Positions 24,434 through 34,040 of a DNA stretch of 50,592 nt are shown here, piece by piece. Numbering within the stretch: position 1 is the stretch's first letter; each line of letters starts with the position of its first letter. The position numbers were made by a program, and so were the translations under genes. The stretch is from the NCBI GenBank assembly GCA_002315615.1, contig DCHK01000034.1, forward strand, positions 1 to 50,592, in the 5' to 3' direction. The notes under the pieces were generated by a model, which searched no databases, was not told the origin of the DNA, and saw only the letters and a program-made list of their open reading frames with translations. The stretch is from Bacteroidales bacterium UBA1754. Its GTDB lineage: Bacteria > Bacteroidota > Bacteroidia > Bacteroidales > Paludibacteraceae.

Positions 24434-25482
24434 ATGCAACCTGAAGAAATATATAATTACCTTAATTATATTTCCTTACGTGCTTGATATGTGGTTTGCA
24501 ACTCAGTTTTGGCATCTTTAGTCAGGGGAGGCACTCCAATACTGCACTTAGCAAAATTGTGGGCGGTTGTATGCTCGCTATGTCCTTCAGTGCAGTGTGT
24601 TACGTTCTTTCGAACTTGTTTGTACACTTGAGTTTTTTATATTGTATAGGCACATCTATCGATATATTCCTCTTTACGGGCTATGCAGTGGCTGGTTATG
24701 CACTTTACACTAACAATGAGCCGTCGCGTAGCAAACTTATTGTGCTGTCTCTCCCTTTTGCGATATTCGCCTTGCTGAATATCTGTTGCCCTACTTGGCT
24801 TGACGTATTGTTCTTTGTGGCGGCTGCTGTATTGTTTGCCTATTTTCTTTACTTTGGGGTAGCACTTCAGCGCCGCGAGCAAGTGTTGGACGACCTGTAT
24901 GCCGACCCTGAATTGCACTCACTTAGGTGGATTTGGACGGTGATAGGGCTGTTTGTTGGTTGGTGGATAGTGAGTATGCTGTTTCAATTCACCGAAGCAC
25001 TGAGCAAATGGTATCTTTGCGCAATGTACACCTATATGTCGGGGCTCTTTATGTTTGTCTTTGCCAAAGTGAACAATAGTAAACAACCTGTAAGTTTGGC
25101 TACACAGCAAGAGTTTGAAAACTTAGGTGAAAATCAAAACGAAAATGCTGACCAATGCGAAGGCCACAATGTGGCTCGACTTATTGATTTGATGGAACGA
25201 GAGCAGTTGTACCTTAACCCCGACCTTACGGTGGAAGAAGTGGTGAAACGTTTGGGCACCAATACCAAGTATTTTTCTGCTATGTTGCACGATGAACTGC
25301 ATACTACTTTTGCGCAGATGGTGAATTCGTATCGTGTGGAAAAAGCCAAAGATATTTTGAAACACACCGATACTAAAGTGGAATTTGTGGGCGAACGATG
25401 TGGGTTCAATTCGCGACAGTCATTTCATCGTGTTTTTGTAAAAACTACGGGAAAAACGCCTGCTGAATGGCGTGAACAATAG
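24434..25482 (+). pseudogene. Membrane-bound AraC-type regulator with an apparent frameshift near its start
   Basis: The C-terminal third is an AraC/XylS DNA-binding domain (NPDLTVEEVVKRLGTNTKYFSAML ... ERCGFNSRQSFHRVFVKTTGKTPAEW). The N-terminal two thirds hold several hydrophobic helices, so it is a membrane sensor-regulator. ATG 24434 follows a TACCTTTG -7 box (24404-24411) at a normal distance and reads MQPEEIYNYLNYISLRA, then hits TGA. The remaining protein (ICGLQLSFGIFSQG ...) is in the frame from 24484. Adding one T after GCT at about 24483 joins the two (ISLRA-LICGLQLSF). Alternatives are a TTG start at 24484 or a sequencing error. Likely targets are the divergent or downstream genes, but this is inference. 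Confidence 0.72.
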
Positions 25483-25528
25483 GTTTTTCGCTAATACTTT
25501 GGGCGGGTTACTTTTTTTTGCAGAAGTG

Positions 25529-25558
25529 TTTGCGAATAGAAATAAAGTGTTACATTTG
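25529..25558 (+). promoter_or_regulatory. Promoter of the multimodular secreted protein
   Basis: TTTG 25529-25532, 18-base spacer, TACATTTG 25551-25558. The preferred ATG is at 25585; an alternative GTG at 25558 overlaps the -7 box and is rejected. Confidence 0.75.
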
Positions 25559-25584
25559 TGGATGTATCAATAAAAAAAGAAAGA

Positions 25585-28500
25585 ATGAAGAAATTATATT
25601 TACTGTTTTTAATGGCAATTTTCGCCTTGCAGAGTGCTGTGGCTGGCGTTACTACTTCATCGCAACAAGTGTCAGACATCAACTGGTTTGTTGGAAATAC
25701 GGCTGCTGGCGAATGGTTGCAGTACAAAAAAGTGTGGCTCTCCGAAGGTCATTATCGTTTCACTGCCAAAGTGAAAGCCGACACAGCAGGGCAAACTATT
25801 CATTTCGAGGTGAATGAAAATACGCTTATTTCGGGCGTGTCGGTGCCTGTTACCGACTATTTTACTACCGTTCATTTGGGCAGTATTCAGTTGAGTGCCG
25901 GTTATTACGATTTGAAACTTGTATTTGAAACAGGAAATGTAAATTGCGATAATTTCTTCGTTAGAAAAAACAACAGCACATCTACGTCGGTTTCTGATGA
26001 CGATACAAAATTTGTGTGGTCGTCGCTCACCGATGGAATGATGATAGCACCGATTGGTTGCCAAAGTTATGAGTCGCCAGAATTTATACGTATTTCAAAC
26101 GAGATAGGAAGCCAAAAGGATAAAAACGGCAATCCTTATACTCGAGAGCAACTGCTTGACTGGTATTCTGTTCAGAATCACGTATATACATTGCGAAATA
26201 CCGATGCGGCAATGGATCAATGGGTGGAAGAACTTGTGGCTGCAAAACCCGACTTTGTGTTTATGCACGGACGTTCGCAAAAAGACTTCACCAATGAACT
26301 TGACGACCGCGACTATACTTACGGCAACGGCGCTTTGGGAGGTCGTTTGCTAAAAAGGTTTGTAGAGGCTGTCAATCGTTCGCCATACGCAAAGGGAAAT
26401 ATCAAATTGGCATATTTTCAAGACAATGCAAGTTATGGCGCGGCATTCACACAATTTTCTGAAGGAGGAAAGGCAATGGACGAATGGAACGACCCCGAAT
26501 TTATGCAGATAACTTGGGAACATTGGTTCAAACCTTGGTACGAAACGGTGCCAGAATATATGCTTTACAAAACACCCGAAAATAAAATTCCTATTCAATT
26601 GTGGACTGCCACCGTTGGCGACACTTCGGGCACAAAACATATTCTTGAGTTTTTGCAATATATCGAAGATAAATTGCGCACACAGTTTGGATATGAAGTG
26701 GAGTGGATTTTGGCAAGTAACTTCTTCTCGAAAGATGAACGATTGAAAGAATATGCTGGTGGTGTACAGGCGTGGTTCTCGTGGGAAGGTTCTACCATTT
26801 CAATGTCCGAACATAAAGGACAGAAATATGCTTTTGGTGTAAACGGAAAACGTATGCCGTTTGTTAATTGCTATTTAAATGACTACGACCCCGTTACCAA
26901 AACAGGCACGTCGTTGCGCGAAACGGACAACTTTACAGCACCAATGAAAGACGATGGCACACTCATAGTGCGTGATATGATGGAAGCAGGAAATCGCGAA
27001 AATGCTCGTTGGATGGTGCTGGAAAGTTTCAGCGATGTGGCAGAAGGTACAGTGTATTTCCGTACAGACAAACCTTTGTTTGCATACCCAAATCAGTCTA
27101 TTGCAACCATTCGTGAATTTGCCGACCGCAAAACCGAATCACTTGTTTTCGAGGCTGAAGGTTGCGACTTCTTCTACGACCGCTCTGATGGAAATTCGGG
27201 TGGTGATTTCCGTTACCATTGGCACACCGATGGAGAACCTGATTTGGATATATATAGACCTTTGCATCGCATAATGGACAAACTAAATGTGGGTCCAGCA
27301 ACGGGTGGCACAGTGTTGCAACTTTCGGTGGGAATACAAGATGTTTGGGCACGCACATCAAACAACGAAATACACTGCAACGAAGTAGATGGAATTGGCG
27401 ACAATGCAGGTTGGAGAAAATTGCTTCAGTCTAAAAACACCAAAGATATTGCACTTGGTTACAGATATGGTTGGATAATTGGTGCCGACAATAAAGTGTA
27501 TTATGCTCGCACTCCGCAAGTGTGGCCAACAAACAATGCTACTTCTTTTGTAGATGTAACCACTGCCGAAAATATTGTCGATCTCGACATTGCCATTACC
27601 AAAGTTTGGGGAATTGATGACAATAATAATGTCTATTATCGCGATCTTGACGCCGCCAATGGTTGGGTGAAGAAAGAGGGTAAACTTACCTCTATCACTG
27701 TCGACGAAACGCATATTTGTGGTTTTGCGCCAAATGGAAAAATCGCAATTTCGCGTGCTACCGATAGTAGCGTTTGGGATACTATTCCTAACCCATACAA
27801 TGTAACGAAATTGGACGCAGGTTCGGGCGAACTTTGGGGCGTTACTGCCGATGGAAAAGTATATCGTACTTCTGTTTCGGGTGCATCGGAGTGGCAGTTG
27901 GTAGATACTGGTTTTGCACTTGTAAGTGTAAATCAAGGTCGTGCGTGGGGACTCGGCACCGATGGCAATACATATATGTGGAAACTTTATGGTTTCGAGG
28001 ATAAAATTAAATACACCACTCATTTGCAACAAAATATAGTACAAGCCGACCAAGATGCGTTTGGTGGAACGCCTTGGCCAATTCCTGGCACTATCGAAGC
28101 CGAAGATTTTGACGAAGGTGGCGAGGGCGTGGCTTATCACGATACTGATACGAAAAATGCTTGGGGAAAATATCGTCCAAACGAAGGTGTGGATATCAAT
28201 GCTTTGAGTGTTGGTTATAATATAGGAAACACTGCCAATGGTGAGTGGCTCGAATATACGGTGAATGTTGCCGAAACTGCGCTTTATGATGCTTCGTTCC
28301 TTGTTTCTGCCGATGGCGATGGCCGAATTTTCCGTTTAGAATTTGACGGCGAAGATATTTCGGGCGAAATAAGACTTACTGGTTCGCAGGGTTGGAATAA
28401 TTACATAACCCTCACAAAGCATTATTTGCCGATGAAGAAAGGCGTACACGTGTTAAGACTTTACATAAGATATTCTCCACTCAATATCGACAAAATGACA

Positions 28501-30549
28501 TTCACTAAATCTGCTCGTCAACCATACAATGGCGAATTGAATGTTATTCCAGGTGAGATAGAAATGGAAAATTTCGATCCAGGAGCAAATGGCGAGACTT
28601 ATTACGATACTACGCCAGGCAATGCTTGGAATCAGTATCGCACCGATGTTGATGTGGACATCAATAAACTTTCCGATGGTTATAATATTGGAAACATTGC
28701 TACGGGCGAGTGGCTCGAGTATCTTGTTGATGTAAAGGAAACAGGAAACTATACGGGAAGTTATCGAGTTTGCTCTTATGGAAATGCAAAATTTAAGTTG
28801 CTTATTGATGGCGAAGATGTAACAAGCGATGTGTCTATAAAAGGAAGTAACGATTGGAGTACTTGGCAAATTGTCCGTCAAGAGAATGTTGCGCTCACCA
28901 AAGGCGTGCACATCTTGCGCTTTGTGCCTTCTTCAAGTATGAATATTGATAAAATTGCTTTCGCAATGGGCGAAGTTTCTGCCAAATCGTTGATGTTATC
29001 AAGAACTACGCTTTCGGTTCCTGTAGATGATACAAAACAACTCGCTTACGAATTGAAACCAATCAGTACCACTCTGAATAGTGTGGTTTGGACTTCTTCG
29101 TGCGAAGACATTGCTACGGTCGATCAAGACGGAAACGTAACTGGTCATACGCCTGGGTATACTCGCATTTATGCTACAAGTGCCGACGGAACTTTAACTG
29201 CCTCTTGTGAGGTTTTGGTAACCATAGGCGAACCGCTTCGCATAGTGCCTATCGGCAACTCTATCACACACTCAAACAACGAACACAATAGTTATCGATA
29301 TAATTTTTGGAAGAAAATGATTGATGCTGGCATTCCGTTCGATTTTGTCGGTTCTGGTACAACAAACAACAATGGCAATCCGAATTTTGTAGATTACAAA
29401 AATCACACTTTCGATACCGACAATGAAGGACATTGGGGCATACAAACTCCAACTTTCAAAGATAATATCGATAGTTGGTTAAAAAAATACACGGCAGATA
29501 TTGCATTGATTCACCTTGGCACAAACGATATTGGAAACCGTACGCCAAACGAATCGAAGACAAACCTTGTATATATCATCAATGCGCTTCGTACAAAAAA
29601 TCCAAATTTGGTGGTGTTCATTGCAAAACTTATTCCACGTCATAACAAGAATCATACCGATTATAATAATATGATTGCCGAATTGGCAACGGAGATGAAT
29701 ACTGCACAGTCGCCCGTGTTCTTGGTTGATCAATCAGAAGGTTTTGATTATCAAACAGATACTTGGGATGGAACGCATCCTAACGCTTTGGGCGAGGAAA
29801 AAATGGCAACCAAGTGGTTCAATGCTGTTAAAGCGTATCTCGATTCGTTAGAAACCGAGCAACGACCTTATGGTAGCAAACCTCTGAAGATTCCTGGTGT
29901 AATAGAAATAGAACATTTTGACCGTGGTGGCGAGGGCGTCTCGTATCACGATACTTCTGCAGGCAATGCGTGGACATATTATCGCACCCAAGAGGATGTT
30001 GATTTGACAAAACTTTCTTGCAACAATTTCTCGATAGGAAACACTGCTGGTGGCGAGTGGTTGGAATATACTGTTGATATTGAAGAACCAGGCAATTACC
30101 TTTTCTCAATTTGTACTTCGGGCTATGGTGGCAAAGTGCGTCTCGAATTGGACGGAGAAGATGTGTCGGGCGAATTAAGTATGACCAATTGGAGCGACTA
30201 TAACAAATACGATTGGACAACATACAATACCATTTTGCTAAAAAAAGGTGTTCACGTTTTGCGATTCTACATCAAAAACTCAGGTTTCAATTGCGACAAA
30301 ATGAAATTTGAATTCGAATCTTTCCCTACCGAAACGAAAAATGTTCCCATTTCGGAATTGGTTGTTTATACCGAAGGAAAAAATGTATTTGTAGTTAATG
30401 CCGAATCCGACATTGAAATAACCGATGCTTTGGGCAGAGTAGTGGCAAGTGCTCCCGTTTCAAACGATGTACAATCGTTTGTGTTGCCTATTTCGGGCAT
30501 ATATCTCGTAAGCGCTGGTGGCGAGGTTAAAAAAGTATTGGTCGATTAG
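25585..30549 (+). CDS. Secreted multimodular protein: DUF5010-like hydrolase, tectonin-like propeller, CBM6-like modules, SGNH/CE3-like esterase, sorting tail
   Basis: A 1654-residue exported protein, with a signal peptide at 1-20. A CBM-like module (about 21-130, NTAAGEWLQYKKV) is followed by a DUF5010-like TIM-barrel domain (146-565; MIAPIGCQSYESPEF, FVFMHGRSQKDF, IKLAYFQDNASYG), then tectonin-type repeats (569-812; VWGIDDNNNVYYR, LWGVTADGKVYR). Next are two CBM6-like modules (830-975, 987-1128), a Big_2 Ig-like domain (1130-1213), and an SGNH esterase (1215-1420) with GNSIT, GTND and DGTHPN as catalytic blocks, close to CE3 acetyl-esterases. A further CBM6-like module (1432-1580) and a type IX-like C-terminal sorting domain (1585-1654) end the protein. 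It likely acts on an acetylated plant polysaccharide; the substrate is inferred. It sits downstream of the membrane AraC gene, its possible regulator. Confidence 0.88.
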   Translation: MKKLYLLFLMAIFALQSAVAGVTTSSQQVSDINWFVGNTAAGEWLQYKKVWLSEGHYRFTAKVKADTAGQTIHFEVNENTLISGVSVPVTDYFTTVHLGSIQLSAGYYDLKLVFETGNVNCDNFFVRKNNSTSTSVSDDDTKFVWSSLTDGMMIAPIGCQSYESPEFIRISNEIGSQKDKNGNPYTREQLLDWYSVQNHVYTLRNTDAAMDQWVEELVAAKPDFVFMHGRSQKDFTNELDDRDYTYGNGALGGRLLKRFVEAVNRSPYAKGNIKLAYFQDNASYGAAFTQFSEGGKAMDEWNDPEFMQITWEHWFKPWYETVPEYMLYKTPENKIPIQLWTATVGDTSGTKHILEFLQYIEDKLRTQFGYEVEWILASNFFSKDERLKEYAGGVQAWFSWEGSTISMSEHKGQKYAFGVNGKRMPFVNCYLNDYDPVTKTGTSLRETDNFTAPMKDDGTLIVRDMMEAGNRENARWMVLESFSDVAEGTVYFRTDKPLFAYPNQSIATIREFADRKTESLVFEAEGCDFFYDRSDGNSGGDFRYHWHTDGEPDLDIYRPLHRIMDKLNVGPATGGTVLQLSVGIQDVWARTSNNEIHCNEVDGIGDNAGWRKLLQSKNTKDIALGYRYGWIIGADNKVYYARTPQVWPTNNATSFVDVTTAENIVDLDIAITKVWGIDDNNNVYYRDLDAANGWVKKEGKLTSITVDETHICGFAPNGKIAISRATDSSVWDTIPNPYNVTKLDAGSGELWGVTADGKVYRTSVSGASEWQLVDTGFALVSVNQGRAWGLGTDGNTYMWKLYGFEDKIKYTTHLQQNIVQADQDAFGGTPWPIPGTIEAEDFDEGGEGVAYHDTDTKNAWGKYRPNEGVDINALSVGYNIGNTANGEWLEYTVNVAETALYDASFLVSADGDGRIFRLEFDGEDISGEIRLTGSQGWNNYITLTKHYLPMKKGVHVLRLYIRYSPLNIDKMTFTKSARQPYNGELNVIPGEIEMENFDPGANGETYYDTTPGNAWNQYRTDVDVDINKLSDGYNIGNIATGEWLEYLVDVKETGNYTGSYRVCSYGNAKFKLLIDGEDVTSDVSIKGSNDWSTWQIVRQENVALTKGVHILRFVPSSSMNIDKIAFAMGEVSAKSLMLSRTTLSVPVDDTKQLAYELKPISTTLNSVVWTSSCEDIATVDQDGNVTGHTPGYTRIYATSADGTLTASCEVLVTIGEPLRIVPIGNSITHSNNEHNSYRYNFWKKMIDAGIPFDFVGSGTTNNNGNPNFVDYKNHTFDTDNEGHWGIQTPTFKDNIDSWLKKYTADIALIHLGTNDIGNRTPNESKTNLVYIINALRTKNPNLVVFIAKLIPRHNKNHTDYNNMIAELATEMNTAQSPVFLVDQSEGFDYQTDTWDGTHPNALGEEKMATKWFNAVKAYLDSLETEQRPYGSKPLKIPGVIEIEHFDRGGEGVSYHDTSAGNAWTYYRTQEDVDLTKLSCNNFSIGNTAGGEWLEYTVDIEEPGNYLFSICTSGYGGKVRLELDGEDVSGELSMTNWSDYNKYDWTTYNTILLKKGVHVLRFYIKNSGFNCDKMKFEFESFPTETKNVPISELVVYTEGKNVFVVNAESDIEITDALGRVVASAPVSNDVQSFVLPISGIYLVSAGGEVKKVLVD

Positions 30550-30568
30550 ATTTTTTTATGAACTGATA

Positions 30569-30603
30569 AATCGTCTGGGTATCATTTACTCAGACGATTT
30601 TTT
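30569..30603 (+). terminator. Terminator of the multimodular gene
   Basis: AATCGTCTG (30569-30577) pairs with CAGACGATT (30591-30599), followed by a T-run. Confidence 0.85.
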
Positions 30604-30615
30604 GCATAAAATTTT

Positions 30616-30679
30616 ATTGCAAAAATAAAGTTGTACTTTAGATTTACATTGCAAAAATAAAGTTGTACTTTAGATTTAC
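30616..30679 (+). repeat. Perfect tandem repeat, 2 x 32 bp
   Basis: Two identical 32-base units, 30616-30647 and 30648-30679, each ATTGCAAAAATAAAG followed by TTGTACTTTAGATTTAC. They end 12 bases before the -33 box of the AAA ATPase promoter, so they may be operators or a repeat prone to copy-number change. Confidence 0.9.
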
Positions 30680-30690
30680 AATATTTTTAT

Positions 30691-30721
30691 TTTGATAATT
30701 TGTTGATATATATTACTTTTG
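30691..30721 (+). promoter_or_regulatory. Promoter of the AAA ATPase gene
   Basis: TTTG 30691-30694, 19-base spacer, TACTTTTG 30714-30721; ATG at 30736. Confidence 0.72.
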
Positions 30722-30735
30722 CAAAAAGTATAATT

Positions 30736-31893
30736 ATGATTGAACGAATTTTTAAAATTACCGACATTCAAGAAGACAGTGTATTCTTGTGGGGTGCACG
30801 ACAAACAGGAAAGAGTACACTGCTAAAAAGTCTTTTTCCTAATGCAATTTATGTGGATTTGTTGCAAAATGATGTGTTTGAACGCTTTCGTAGAAAACCA
30901 TCTTTGTTACGTGATGATTTACGTGAAAAGGAAGAAGGTACTATAGTGATTATTGATGAAGTTCAAAAACTGCCAGAACTGTTGGATGAAGTTCACTGGT
31001 TGATAGTGAACGAAAATCTGAAATTTATTTTAAGTGGATCGAGTGCGAGGAAATTAAAACGCTGTGGCGCTAATTTGTTAGGAGGTCGTGCCGTTAGAAA
31101 TTTATTGTTGCCATTTGTAAGTTGTGAAATTCCAGATTTCGACCTAATTAAAGCGATAAATAATGGTATGTTGCCACGACATTATCTTGTCGAAAATCCT
31201 ATTAAAAGATTACAGGCCTATATAGGTGATTATCTGCAAGAAGAAATAAAAGCGGAAGCATTGATTCGTAAAGTTGCTGTCTTTACTCGGTTTTTAGAGG
31301 TGGCGGCACTTACAAATGGTGAAATTGTTAATTATAACAATATAGCTGCCGATTGTGGTGTGAGTGCGCCGACCATTAAAGAGTATTTTTCTATATTAGA
31401 GGAAACACTTGTGGGCTTTATGCAACCAGCATATACAAAAACGGTAAAGCGCAGGTTGGTAAATGCACCTCGATTCTTTTATTTTGATGTCGGTATAGCA
31501 AATTATTTGACACATAGAAAGAATTTGTTGCCTGGAAGTGTTGATTTTGGGCATTCATTAGAACATTTTGTTATTCAGGAGATTAGGGCATATATCGAAT
31601 ATTATCGAAAAGAAATGATTTTATCGTATTGGCGAACTTCTGCTGGTATTGAGGTTGACGTGGTACTTGCTGATGCTTATTCGTGCGATGCTAAGGTAGC
31701 GATTGAAATTAAATCTTGCGAAGAAATACAAAACAAGCACTTGAAAGGTTTGAGAACGTTTCGCGAAGAACATCCTCTATGTAAATTGATGGCATTGTCT
31801 TTTGATATGAATGAGCGAAAAACCGATGATGACATATTGATTTATCCAATTACGGAATTTTTGAAATTGTTGTGGAATGGTGGAATTTTCTAA
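30736..31893 (+). CDS. AAA_14 ATPase with DUF4143 domain
   Basis: A 385-residue protein. The AAA_14 part has Walker A WGARQTGKST (about 20-29), Walker B IVIIDEVQKLPELL and sensor ILSGSSARKLKR. The C-terminal DUF4143 part runs through LEVAALTNGEIVNYNNIA (winged-helix-like), FFYFDVGIANYL and a PD-(D/E)XK-like strand YWRTSAGIEVDVVL ... AIEIKSCEE. Such proteins are common and variable in Bacteroidetes; the function is unknown, with a nuclease or regulatory role inferred from the fold. ATG 30736 was chosen over an upstream TTG at 30700 because the promoter covers the latter. Preceded by a 2 x 32 bp repeat. Confidence 0.88.
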   Translation: MIERIFKITDIQEDSVFLWGARQTGKSTLLKSLFPNAIYVDLLQNDVFERFRRKPSLLRDDLREKEEGTIVIIDEVQKLPELLDEVHWLIVNENLKFILSGSSARKLKRCGANLLGGRAVRNLLLPFVSCEIPDFDLIKAINNGMLPRHYLVENPIKRLQAYIGDYLQEEIKAEALIRKVAVFTRFLEVAALTNGEIVNYNNIAADCGVSAPTIKEYFSILEETLVGFMQPAYTKTVKRRLVNAPRFFYFDVGIANYLTHRKNLLPGSVDFGHSLEHFVIQEIRAYIEYYRKEMILSYWRTSAGIEVDVVLADAYSCDAKVAIEIKSCEEIQNKHLKGLRTFREEHPLCKLMALSFDMNERKTDDDILIYPITEFLKLLWNGGIF

Positions 31894-31962
31894 TATTTTA
31901 ATTAGTCGTATAATCCATATTTTTCTCTATCTTTGCAACGTAAATACTTAAATTAAAATTTT

Positions 31963-33963
31963 ATGCGAAAGAAATTTATCTCTTTTTTGTTTATGTCTTT
32001 GATGACATTCTATTTTGCCTCGGCACAAAATTATTTGTTGGAAGTGAAAGAAGATAAAAAAATCATTCATCCCGAAAAATTAGAATTGCCTACCAGTACC
32101 ACAGCGCAAGACATTTTGCAGATTCTGCCCGAATTACTTAATCGCCACGGCGACTTTATGATTTCTCATTATGATATTCAGGTAGAGGGTGTAAGTATAG
32201 GCGATATGCGTGATGCAATTCTTACTCAGACCATTCTTTCAGACATCAAGGCAATAGAGGTTTCTGAATCTCCAATTTCAAGTTATCACAACAATGGTCA
32301 AGGTGGTGTGGTTGATATTAAACTGAAAGATGCTGGCAAATGCCATTCAGAAGTGGCAACGACATCAGACAATTGCGATGGATTTTCGGGAAGTGTTTCG
32401 TTAGATGCGTCATATCAACTTGATATAGTGCCGACTCTTCAATTAAAATATAAGAAAGAAAAAATCTCGTTGCGTGGCTTTTTGTCGGCTGAAGGTTATA
32501 TGCCAGACGACATAAAAGTAAAAACGACTTCTCCTAATGGTAGCGTTTCTACTCAATATACTGATGAGAAATTTTTAAGTCAAATAGCTCGTTTATATTT
32601 CGATTATAACATCAATAGTCATAGTTATTTGAAATTGCGTTTGCACGAGAGTGTTACAGATTTTGACAAGGATATTACTTGGTTAAACTCTGTGCGAAAA
32701 GAGGAAAATAGTACCGATGCACTTAATCTTTTAGGAAAAGCAGAATACAAATACACTTTCGACCGCAAGTCGCACATTCAAATTGAAGCGTGCTATAGTA
32801 ACTCGCCTAAAGACAGTAAACTTAATTTGTTGGACAAAGAGGACAGAGAGTGGACAAATGACTTGAAATCACAAACTGTTTCTGGTAAAGTGGAATTTTG
32901 CTATCCGCTTCTCGACCGTTCTAAACCTTGCAAAGTGGATTTCTTTTTGGGTTCCAACTACAATTATACTTGGCATAAGTTAAATTCTAATGATAATTTC
33001 GATTGGGACAAAGAAAGTTGGTTGATGACAAAATTGAATGAAAATGGAAATGTTTTGAATTTATCGCCATACTTCCAAACGGAATGTCAGTTTGGAAAAG
33101 TTTCTTTGAAGACGATTTTGGAATATCAGTATTTCCACTATGATTTAGATACCGATTTCTATTATTGGTTGAGGGACCACAGTGAAAATGATGGTTCTTC
33201 ATCTTTGTCAGATGTAACTGCTAAAATTATGCTCGGTTGGCAAGTGGTCGATCATCAGTTCTTGCGTTTGATTCTCGACCGAAAAATAGAACGCCCTTCA
33301 GAAGAACAAATATTCCCGCATCTCGTTTATCGCTCTTCTGCAAACAGCATTATTTGTGGTAATTCTGGTCTCGACCCAATGCACTCGCACGAGGCAACAC
33401 TTGACTATGTCACAGATGCCGAATTAGGAAATGGTTATTTCACTTTTAATGCCGCATTGGGCTATGTTCACACTGATGGAATTATTAAGAGCGAAGAAAA
33501 AGAATTGGGCGGAACTCACTATAATTATATCACATATAGCAATGATGGCGAAAGCGACATTTTGAAAGGACTTTTGATGATATACTATCGCAAGAATATT
33601 TTTTCAATTTCTGCTACCGCAAATGTGTACAATAATAATCAAACGAGCGAAAAAAATCCTTATACATACGGCAATTTTTCAGTAGTTCCAGCCTTGTCTT
33701 TCAAAAATCATTGGAACACTTCGGTAGGTTATTTCTATAATAGTGCAATAAAGAAAGATAGTGAAAAGCTCGGCAGTTGCTCATACTTGAAATTGCGTGT
33801 TGCCAAAAGTTGGAATCAATGGGAAATTCACGCATTGGGCGTGCTTCCTTTGAATGGACACACAGAGGACGAACTCTATAAGAATGATGGCACGTCCGTT
33901 GTCTCTCATTATTTGGTACAACCGAGCGTTAATGTCGGTTTTAGATTCTACTTTCCACAATAA
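31963..33963 (+). CDS. TonB-dependent-receptor-like outer membrane beta-barrel
   Basis: A 666-residue protein with a signal peptide (1-21, ending ASA). A plug-like domain (about 45-125; TAQDILQILPELL, YDIQVEGVSIGDMRDAIL, ISSYHNNGQGGVVDIKLK) is followed by a barrel of alternating strands ending in FRFYFPQ, with a C-terminal aromatic. It belongs to the OMP_b-brl_3 type and lacks the carboxypeptidase-like N-terminal domain of SusC. A TATCTTTG -7 box (31928-31935) supports the start. No SusD partner follows, so a full polysaccharide utilisation locus is not shown. Cargo unknown. Confidence 0.8.
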   Translation: MRKKFISFLFMSLMTFYFASAQNYLLEVKEDKKIIHPEKLELPTSTTAQDILQILPELLNRHGDFMISHYDIQVEGVSIGDMRDAILTQTILSDIKAIEVSESPISSYHNNGQGGVVDIKLKDAGKCHSEVATTSDNCDGFSGSVSLDASYQLDIVPTLQLKYKKEKISLRGFLSAEGYMPDDIKVKTTSPNGSVSTQYTDEKFLSQIARLYFDYNINSHSYLKLRLHESVTDFDKDITWLNSVRKEENSTDALNLLGKAEYKYTFDRKSHIQIEACYSNSPKDSKLNLLDKEDREWTNDLKSQTVSGKVEFCYPLLDRSKPCKVDFFLGSNYNYTWHKLNSNDNFDWDKESWLMTKLNENGNVLNLSPYFQTECQFGKVSLKTILEYQYFHYDLDTDFYYWLRDHSENDGSSSLSDVTAKIMLGWQVVDHQFLRLILDRKIERPSEEQIFPHLVYRSSANSIICGNSGLDPMHSHEATLDYVTDAELGNGYFTFNAALGYVHTDGIIKSEEKELGGTHYNYITYSNDGESDILKGLLMIYYRKNIFSISATANVYNNNQTSEKNPYTYGNFSVVPALSFKNHWNTSVGYFYNSAIKKDSEKLGSCSYLKLRVAKSWNQWEIHALGVLPLNGHTEDELYKNDGTSVVSHYLVQPSVNVGFRFYFPQ

Positions 33964-34023
33964 CACTTGAAAAAAGTGTTAGTTGAGTCAAAAAAAAACG
34001 CGGTGCAATGCATCGCGTTTTTT
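33962..34023. terminator. Convergent terminators
   Basis: Two hairpins in tandem: AACACTT/AAGTGTT (33962-33980), then AACGCGGTGCA/TGCATCGCGTT (33997-34019) flanked by A and T runs. The second serves both directions. Confidence 0.8.
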
Positions 34024-34040
34024 TGTAGGTCAAAGTTTCG

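Noticed and set aside
27358..28140. 260-residue minus frame inside the multimodular gene
   Set aside because: Antisense shadow; no family features.
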